In this document: positions 34,383-39,681 of the stretch, piece after piece
How positions within the stretch are numbered: position 1 is the first letter of the stretch
Layout: every line of letters starts with the position of its first letter
Assembly: GCA_944391885.1 (NCBI GenBank)
Contig: CALXVE010000003.1
Coordinates: 1 to 39,681 of the forward strand
Direction: 5' to 3'
Length of the DNA stretch: 39,681 bases
Origin: an uncultured Clostridia bacterium
GTDB taxonomy: Bacteria > Bacillota > Clostridia > TANB77 > CAG-508
Made by a program: the position numbers and the translations under genes
Notes under the pieces: model-generated
What the model was told of the DNA's origin: nothing
The model's database searches: none
The model's input: only the letters and a program-made list of their open reading frames with translations

Positions 34383-34550
34383 CTAGCACAAAAGCTTCTT
34401 ATTATCCGTTTCAAAACCAGTTATAGCAATAGTTTCAAAGAAATGTATACCCACATCGGTGTTTTTTTGTCTATTACTATGTTTTAATTTAACATAACTT
34501 TTTAGATTTTGCAAGTATAAATTTAATTCATATAAAACTTTCTCAATCAT
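34383..34550 (-). CDS. Small protein of 55 residues, last gene of the dinD operon
   Basis: A short frame starting MIEKVLYELNLYLQNLKSYV and ending FETIAITGFETDNKKLLC. Its ATG overlaps the stop of the 511-aa gene as ATGA (34550-34547), the usual sign of translational coupling, and no other gene occupies this stretch. The first half is predicted helical and amphipathic; there is no membrane segment. I do not recognise a family. The last third may have been contributed by a mobile-element end, because the sequence after the stop looks like structured, repeat-type DNA. Confidence 0.5.
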   Translation of the reverse strand: MIEKVLYELNLYLQNLKSYVKLKHSNRQKNTDVGIHFFETIAITGFETDNKKLLC

Positions 34551-36082
34551 TTGAGTGTTTCCATTATATTATTTAATATACTAGTTTGTTGTTCTATTGT
34601 TAAAGTCTGTTTATTAATACTATTTTCTATTTTATTATTTATAGTATTCTTTTCATCTCTGTAACTTAAATATAAAGTTATTACGATTGCTAATATAGAT
34701 AATAATATTGATAATTTTGTTAAAAATAATGTACTTTTATAATTAGAAACTAACATTTTGTTATTAAAAGATAGTTCCAAATCATCATATTTCTTTATTA
34801 ATCTACAATATCTATCATTTTGAAATTTTAAACTTTCTTGTAATCTATCATCAGTATAGCTCATATCTGAAAGGCTTATATTATTAAACATCATCTTAAA
34901 TTTTTGTATTTTTTTTAATACCTGTTCATATCCTTTATATATTTTACTTTCTTTATTATTGTAATAGTTATATAAATTATTTCTTATTTCTGTCAAGGTT
35001 CTTTCAAAATCTCCCAAATAATAAAAGTATAAAGTTATAATATAAAAATTTATAATATCATGATTATCTAAAAACATTCTTTGATTTTCAATAGGCTTAT
35101 TTATTATTAACTTTGCAGATCTATTAATTTCAGATTGCCCTTCACCACATATATACAAAAAATCTGATTTTACAAATTCATCACTTTTATTTTTATATCT
35201 ATATACTGTAGTCATTTGATTAATCTTTTTTGCTCTATGCTTGAATATATCATAGCTATGCAAAAATGAATCATATTCTTCATCTTTCTTCAAGTCATAA
35301 TTTGTACTATATATATCAATACTAATAGGTGCTTTATTGCTGTAATTCGTTAGTGGTAAATACTTATCTAAAAATCTTAATACTCTACATTTAATTTCTA
35401 TAATATAATCATTAACTTTCTTTTCTCGTGTAATATTAGGATTCCAATTAATTATTGAAACTAACTTTTTCTTTTTCCTATAATGTCTAACAAATTCTTC
35501 TTCTCCATGACATTCTCCGTTAATTAAATTATTTAATTCTGTTTTCATTTCTTTAGTCAAATTGACTTCAAAACAGATTCCAATATAGTCATCTGACAAT
35601 TCAAATAACGTTATCTCTATAAATTCAATAAGTTTCTTCAATTCTTTACTATCTGGAGTTATAAAAAAACTTCTAGAATAACTATTCGAGTTACTAGACT
35701 TTGAAAATAAAAATACACTATCTCTTACATCCTTTTCGGATAAAAATCCTACCAATAAGTGCTTTACAGGATTTCTGATGATTAATTCATTTAATCCTAT
35801 ATATAATGAATCCAAATCTGTTTTAGGAATAGCATTAAGTATATGTATATCTCCATTTAATTTGAAATACTTGCCTTTCTTTACTTTTTCAACTCTATCT
35901 GTTAATTCAAACTTTGAATTATATAGGCACTCCTCTTTTTTAGACAATGGTATTATTTTTTTAGTCTTTAACCTAAAACTTCTTTTTAGCTGTTGATATT
36001 TTACAAATATTCTATAATTGATAGGATATTTTTTTCTATAATATTTATTTGTTAATTTAATAATATTTATCATCTCCATCAT
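34547..36082 (-). CDS. Unknown 511-aa protein with C-terminal membrane anchor
   Basis: I do not recognise a family. The protein is basic and soluble-looking for about 450 residues, then has one clear membrane helix (about 452-474, FLTKLSILLSILAIVITLYL) and a 37-residue tail rich in N, I and Q. The region near 400-450 is likely helical or coiled-coil. There is no signal peptide, so most of the protein should face the cytosol. Start ATG 36082 directly follows dinD, and the ancestral dinD frame would end in an ATGA overlap with it. The end overlaps the 55-aa gene in the same way. A sensor-effector role acting at the membrane is a guess from topology. Confidence 0.75.
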   Translation of the reverse strand: MMEMINIIKLTNKYYRKKYPINYRIFVKYQQLKRSFRLKTKKIIPLSKKEECLYNSKFELTDRVEKVKKGKYFKLNGDIHILNAIPKTDLDSLYIGLNELIIRNPVKHLLVGFLSEKDVRDSVFLFSKSSNSNSYSRSFFITPDSKELKKLIEFIEITLFELSDDYIGICFEVNLTKEMKTELNNLINGECHGEEEFVRHYRKKKKLVSIINWNPNITREKKVNDYIIEIKCRVLRFLDKYLPLTNYSNKAPISIDIYSTNYDLKKDEEYDSFLHSYDIFKHRAKKINQMTTVYRYKNKSDEFVKSDFLYICGEGQSEINRSAKLIINKPIENQRMFLDNHDIINFYIITLYFYYLGDFERTLTEIRNNLYNYYNNKESKIYKGYEQVLKKIQKFKMMFNNISLSDMSYTDDRLQESLKFQNDRYCRLIKKYDDLELSFNNKMLVSNYKSTLFLTKLSILLSILAIVITLYLSYRDEKNTINNKIENSINKQTLTIEQQTSILNNIMETLK

Positions 36083-36088
36083 TTTTTA

Positions 36089-36934
36089 TCATATTTCTTC
36101 AAACTTTTCTGCTTTTCTTTTTCTAATTGTTTTAAGCTCTTTTTTGGTGTAGGCAATTCTTCTGGCATAGTTCCGTCCTGCTTCTTTAATTGCTTTTCTA
36201 ACTATTTTTCCAATTTTATTATGAGTATCACAAGCTTTCTTTTCAGTATCAACTTTATCTCTTTTTAATCTTGATTCTGTTTGCGTAATGCGAAAAAGAT
36301 TCGCTGCAAGCTCTTCACTTCCCATATTGTCTAAAATATCTTCTCTATATCTTAATCCTTTTCTTCTAGCAATGTCATCAGCTGTTTCTCCATTGTATAA
36401 CCCTTTATATCCTGCATTATGAAATTTATCAAAATTTTTAACTCCTGCATTTTTAGCTGTTTGATTAAGTGAATAATTGCCTTTCTTTGTTAAGTTTCTT
36501 TGGTAAAATCTCTTTTCATCTTCTGTTAATGAACTATATTCTTTTTCGCTAATTTCTTGCTTTCTAGTTTGTATCGCAAAATATGTTTGTGCAAGAGCTA
36601 CAATTTTTAATCTTGGATTTGCATTTTGTGCTATAAGATAGCAGGCATATCGTGTTAATTTATAATCTTTTTGTTCTCTTTTTGCACCAGAACCTATTTC
36701 TACCATTTTGTTGTCAACAACAAAATGGTCAACATCAGTTACTTCAGAGTTTTGGCAGGCTATTTTTGCTTTTTCAATTACTGCATCGAAATATCTCCAA
36801 TCCTTATAACTTAAAACTTTCATTAATTCTCTGGCATACCAAAATTCAATTCCATTTTCATCAATATGTTTGATATCTTCAAATGTTTTATTAGTATGAT
36901 TTTCTTTTTTATTTGGTTCATTCAATGTTCCCAT
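36089..36934 (-). CDS. dinD: DNA damage-inducible protein D (DinD), C-terminus frameshifted
   Basis: A 281-residue DinD-family protein with an N-terminal BRO-N-like domain (GIEFWYARELMKVLSYKDWR) and the conserved blocks KLTRYACYLIAQNANPRLKI, ALAQTYFAIQTRKQE, GYKGLYNGETADDIARRKGL and NMGSEELAANLFRITQTESR. E. coli DinD inhibits RecA-driven strand exchange and is SOS-induced. After KEAGR the read sequence is NYARRIAYTKKEL, but the frame one base over gives TMPEELPTPKKSLKQLEKEK, the usual DinD C-terminus. One extra base in CGGAA (36175-36171) explains this. ATG 36934 touches the GGAG site; TTG 36925 nine bases after it is an alternative start. No LexA box was seen nearby. Confidence 0.85.
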   Translation of the reverse strand: MGTLNEPNKKENHTNKTFEDIKHIDENGIEFWYARELMKVLSYKDWRYFDAVIEKAKIACQNSEVTDVDHFVVDNKMVEIGSGAKREQKDYKLTRYACYLIAQNANPRLKIVALAQTYFAIQTRKQEISEKEYSSLTEDEKRFYQRNLTKKGNYSLNQTAKNAGVKNFDKFHNAGYKGLYNGETADDIARRKGLRYREDILDNMGSEELAANLFRITQTESRLKRDKVDTEKKACDTHNKIGKIVRKAIKEAGRNYARRIAYTKKELKTIRKRKAEKFEEI

Positions 36935-36977
36935 CTCCGTTTCTTTTTATTTTATAATATTCGTTGATATTCATTTA

Positions 36978-37499
36978 CTATAAATAATTTTTATCAAATA
37001 AATATTTCATTACTACAGAATAATCTGTTTTAAATAAATTAGGTTCTTCATTCATTAACTCTTTAATTTCTTTCTTAGATTTATAATATATTTTTTCAAT
37101 ACCATCTCTATCAAATTCACGTATTTCACTAGTATATCTTAATAGATATACTTTTTGAAAAGTATTGCTATCACTATTATATGGAGAAAAATATGCTACT
37201 TCTTGTAGTTCAACATTTTCTATTCCTAATTCTTCTTTTAATTCTCTATATGCAGCTTCTTCATAGTTTTCTCCAGAATTAACATGCCCTCCTACTGAAA
37301 AATCATAGCAATTAGGAAATAGTTTTCTATTAGAACTTCTTTTTGGAACAACTATCATATTATCATTATTAATAACTATTATATTAATAAATCTTAATTG
37401 TGATGGCTTTACAGTATTTTGCTCGTTCTCTCTTATTTTTCCTATAATCTCGTCTGCTTCATTTACTATATCAAAAAATTCAACACTATCTTTCTTCAT
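36978..37499 (-). CDS. NUDIX hydrolase, isopentenyl-diphosphate-isomerase-like
   Basis: A 173-residue protein with a perfect NUDIX box (GX5EX7REUXEEXGU) in GHVNSGENYEEAAYRELKEE, continuing LGI, near residue 87. The preceding FDIVNEADEIIGKIRE and QLRFINIIVINNDNMIVVPK are typical of the YfcD/IDI-like subgroup. It should hydrolyse a nucleoside or other diphosphate using Mg2+; the substrate is unknown. I chose ATG 37499, with AGGTG upstream; GTG 37508 is possible. It overlaps the preceding PEP-synthase-like gene by 14 bases, so the two are probably made together and may act on related nucleotides. Confidence 0.85.
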   Translation of the reverse strand: MKKDSVEFFDIVNEADEIIGKIRENEQNTVKPSQLRFINIIVINNDNMIVVPKRSSNRKLFPNCYDFSVGGHVNSGENYEEAAYRELKEELGIENVELQEVAYFSPYNSDSNTFQKVYLLRYTSEIREFDRDGIEKIYYKSKKEIKELMNEEPNLFKTDYSVVMKYLFDKNYL

Positions 37500-38325
37500 T
37501 TCCTTCACCTACTTCTTTGTATCTCAATCTTTCTGGTAAAATAACTTCTGGAACTAAAACTTTTCCATTTTCAATTTGAGCAATTGGAATATATTCTTTA
37601 TAATGCCTTTGTAAGTCCTTACTGTCATACATCGGAATTATTACTTTATCTGCTACTTGTCTAAAATAATCATTCTTCATACCCTTGTAATTACTAGGAA
37701 TTGATTCTTCTGCTATTTCTCTTGAGATTCCGTTTTTTACTAATTTATTAATTCTTTCTACTCTTAGCTCATTATATTGAGTTTGGCTTATTACTTGCTT
37801 TCTATATCTCATTCTATTAGTATCATCTAAAAACAATATATCTTCCCACGGTATTATATAAGTTTCATGACAAGCACTTCCATGACTTAAAAAAGAACCA
37901 TCCCATCCTTTTCCAATATAATCTATAATTAACTCTTGTCCTGTTCTATAGTCTAAATAAAAACATCCATCTGTTTCGTATGTTGGACAAAACTTCCCCT
38001 TATTCCAATATATTATTGCTACTCCTTTTGTTCCAGTTTCTTCTGCTTTTTTCATAATTTTTCTCATATATTCAAATATAGTAACTCTATTTCCGTTTTG
38101 CCCTCCTACTCCAATAGGTGCATTTCCTATTTGAGTGTCTGATCTCATACAAAATTCTTCTTGACCTTTATATTTATCTAATAATGCTCGTATTTCATCT
38201 TCATTTTCTACTATAAAAAAGTTAGAATATGTTGGTAATTTATACCTTTTAGCAAGTAAGTATCCTTTTGCTTTTCCATATTTAGAAATCTCTTTAATAT
38301 CACTTATTTTATTTCCATCTAGCAT
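37486..38325 (-). CDS. PEP-synthase/ATP-grasp-like protein of unknown function
   Basis: A 279-residue soluble protein. The start KGYLLAKRYKLPTYSNFFIV (residues 20-39) and EEFCMRSDTQIGNAPIGVGG (57-76) resemble the N-terminal ATP-binding part of phosphoenolpyruvate synthase/PPDK-type ATP-grasp enzymes, with an RSD in place of the usual RSS. IGKGWDGSFLSHG (137-149) may be a further nucleotide-binding loop. The swivelling phosphohistidine domain and the PEP-binding barrel are absent, so it is not a PEP synthase. AAGGAG lies before the ATG. It is coupled to a NUDIX gene. A nucleotide- or phosphate-transfer role is inferred only. Confidence 0.55.
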   Translation of the reverse strand: MLDGNKISDIKEISKYGKAKGYLLAKRYKLPTYSNFFIVENEDEIRALLDKYKGQEEFCMRSDTQIGNAPIGVGGQNGNRVTIFEYMRKIMKKAEETGTKGVAIIYWNKGKFCPTYETDGCFYLDYRTGQELIIDYIGKGWDGSFLSHGSACHETYIIPWEDILFLDDTNRMRYRKQVISQTQYNELRVERINKLVKNGISREIAEESIPSNYKGMKNDYFRQVADKVIIPMYDSKDLQRHYKEYIPIAQIENGKVLVPEVILPERLRYKEVGEGNEER

Positions 38326-38421
38326 ATAGTTTCTCCTTATTTTTTCTTTATATATTTATATCACATTTTATAACTTTTTCATAGTCTTTTACTAACATAT
38401 ATTTAAGATTTTTAATATATA

Positions 38422-38449
38422 AGGCTGTTACTTTTATATGTAACAACCT
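38422..38449 (-). terminator. Terminator-like hairpin after relaxase
   Basis: AGGCTGTTAC (38422-38431) and GTAACAACCT (38440-38449) form a 10-bp stem with one G-U pair in the minus-strand RNA and an 8-base loop, 7 bases after the relaxase stop. The following tract is AT-rich but not a pure U run. Confidence 0.6.
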
Positions 38450-38455
38450 CACTCA

Positions 38456-39619
38456 TTATCTAATCAAATTTTTATTTTTCTGTTTTACTTTAGTAATATC
38501 TAGTTTCTCTAATCTTTTCATTTTTCTTTCAATTTTTATAACTTCTTTAACTTTTGGTGTATCTTCTAAAATATAATCTGCTGTTTTTAGATTTTTTCTG
38601 TACTTATTTAGAATTGTAGTGCATTCATCTCGCTTTTCTTTGTATTCTTTTATTAGTTTATCATCTGTACAATTTCTTAACTTATTTCTGTATTTTTGTC
38701 TTAAATTAGCAACATTTGCAATATCTTCTTCAGTTTGTGAAATATAATCTTTTACATCTTCTGTTGTTTTTAGTTTTTTGCTTACAATAAGTCTAATTTC
38801 ATTAGAATATCGTTCTATTTTTCTTACTTCTTGTTTCATTTCTGGAGATAGTGGCTGATAGTTTTCTCGTTTGGGTAATAGTCCTAATAGATGAAATAAT
38901 AGTAAAAATAGTACATCAATTCCACTTATTTTACTTATATCTTTGAATTTACCTTTATATTTATAAACTTTATATTTTTGTTTTTTCTTTTTAGGGTGTA
39001 TAAATTCCATATATCTATTTTGATAATAATATGGATTGTGCTCAACTTTGTTTGCAATATTCTTTGGCAAATATTGTTCTCCTAAATTATACATTCTTAC
39101 TGCTTTTTTATCATTTATTGAACGAATTGTTGGATATTTTCTATTATAATCATCATTTATAATATAACCTTTTTTAATCATTATCTTTTTAAATTGTCCA
39201 TAATTTATACACATTTCCATTGTTTCATCAATAGCTTGTCTTATTACATTATACTTCGTTGGCTCTCCTCGCTTTTCTGCAAAATATATACTTCTTGGTG
39301 TTTTTCCTGTTGGCTTTTCAATAACAGTTAATCCATATTCTTTACATAGTTCATCTGATAACTCTCTGAAATGATAATATGCTCCTTTGTTACAATTAAA
39401 CTTCTTTCCTGTAAACATATTAACTGAATTTACAACAAAATGATTATGATATGTGCCAGTATTAAAGTGTGTTGCAACTACTACTTGATATTCACTCCAC
39501 ATCTTTTCTGCCAGTTCTACTCCAATTTTATGTGCAAGTTCTGGGGAAACTTCGCCAGTTTTAAAACTTTGATATGCATGATATGCTATATTTCCTGTGC
39601 ATTTATTGTTTTTGATAAA
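38456..39619 (-). pseudogene. MobA/VirD2-family relaxase, N-terminus missing
   Basis: The minus strand has an open frame from 39619, without a proper start, encoding KCTGNIAYHAYQSFKTGEVS and then VVVATHFNTGTYHNHFVVNS. The second block is the three-histidine metal-binding motif of relaxase/mobilisation nucleases (PF03432). A coiled-coil, lysine-rich C-terminal part of about 200 residues follows. Intact proteins carry about 70 more N-terminal residues including the catalytic tyrosine that nicks oriT. Here that part is absent: the frame meets TAG at 39622-39620 inside an inverted repeat resembling an insertion-sequence end. The first ATG inside the fragment is at 39502. It should not nick DNA. 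It marks the region as derived from a plasmid or mobilisable element. Confidence 0.8.
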
Positions 39620-39620
39620 C

Positions 39621-39673
39621 TAAAAGTGGGCCAAAAAATTACGATTTTGTAATTGAAAAATGGGCCACTTTTA
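39621..39673. mobile_element. Nested inverted repeat, probable insertion-sequence end
   Basis: TAAAAGTGGGCCA (39621-39633) and TGGGCCACTTTTA (39661-39673) are inverted copies with one or two mismatched positions. Inside lies a perfect AATTAC/GTAATT repeat (39638-39643, 39650-39655). Repeated TGGGCCACTTTT-like terminal blocks are what I would expect of IS21-type ends, but no transposase lies in the window. The relaxase gene is cut exactly here and the window ends 8 bases later, fitting an assembly break in a repeated element. Confidence 0.5.
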
Positions 39674-39681
39674 AAAAGCTC

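Noticed and set aside
34400..34470. CRISPR or tracrRNA-like signal: two GTTTCAAA copies and CACATCGGTG followed by T7
   Set aside because: Only two 8-base copies, no regular spacers, no cas gene, and part of the stretch is coding for the 55-aa frame on the other strand.
36935..36977. LexA operator before dinD
   Set aside because: No GAAC-N4-GTTC or related palindrome is present; only a direct GAATAT repeat was found.
1..39681. Alternative genetic code with TGA or TAA read as an amino acid
   Set aside because: Conserved genes such as galE, cmk, pnp and rpsO end at normal places, and TGA works as a stop in several ATGA overlaps; only the 1-298 gene has an odd stop.
1..39681. tRNA or rRNA genes
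   Set aside because: No GGTTCRANYCC-type T-arm with a matching acceptor stem and no rRNA-like stretch was seen on either strand.

Overview
The window looks like part of a chromosome from an AT-rich, low-GC Gram-positive bacterium, most likely an uncultured gut member of the Clostridia (Bacillota). The grounds are strong AGGAGG-type ribosome binding sites, many intrinsic terminators, an LCP wall-polymer transferase, a GtfA-like/PlsC glycolipid gene pair and use of the standard genetic code (TGA works as a stop). Almost all genes are on the minus strand, so transcription runs from high to low coordinates; the only convincing plus-strand gene is at 1365-1901. Families were recognised by reading translated sequence; no database search was run.

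Region 1 (1-5.8 kb): lipid and translation housekeeping with visible decay. A PlsC-type acyltransferase is stopped by an in-frame TAA just before its HX4D motif. The GT4 glycosyltransferase before it appears to have lost about 110 internal codons. Then come a PF06541 membrane protein, the typA-trmR pair and an intact plsC. A toxin-antitoxin site follows: intact higA, a 46-codon higB remnant, a hicA tail, and a promoter with a palindromic operator.

Region 2 (6-20.6 kb): a 12-gene surface polysaccharide operon, read from 20.5 kb down to 6.05 kb. It encodes an initiating sugar-phosphate transferase, GT2, a fused double GT4, an EpsG-like polymerase, GT4, a TupA-like ATP-grasp ligase, a Wzx-like flippase, a DUF362 protein, an O-acyltransferase, a UDP-uronate epimerase, UDP-glucose dehydrogenase and an LCP transferase. 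Together they suggest a uronic-acid polymer that is acylated, probably amide-modified, flipped, polymerised and attached to peptidoglycan.

Region 3 (20.6-34.1 kb): galE, cmk, a P-loop/Asp23-like fusion protein, a GT39-like membrane protein, a SanA/YdcF-like protein, a membrane GT2, pnp, rpsO with a structured leader, and an operon murL-murD2-GT-C. MurL plus MurD2 implies the alternative route to D-glutamate in peptidoglycan: L-Glu is added first and then epimerised on the nucleotide precursor.

Region 4 (34.2-39.7 kb): accessory, mobile-element-related DNA. It holds a 5'-truncated MobA/VirD2-type relaxase that runs into a nested inverted repeat resembling an insertion-sequence end, a PEP-synthase-like protein overlapping a NUDIX hydrolase, and a compact operon of dinD, a 511-aa C-terminally membrane-anchored protein of unknown function, and a 55-aa protein. 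The last two genes overlap by ATGA, and so did dinD and the 511-aa gene before a one-base frameshift in the dinD C-terminus. This three-gene unit is the best candidate here for an undescribed system.
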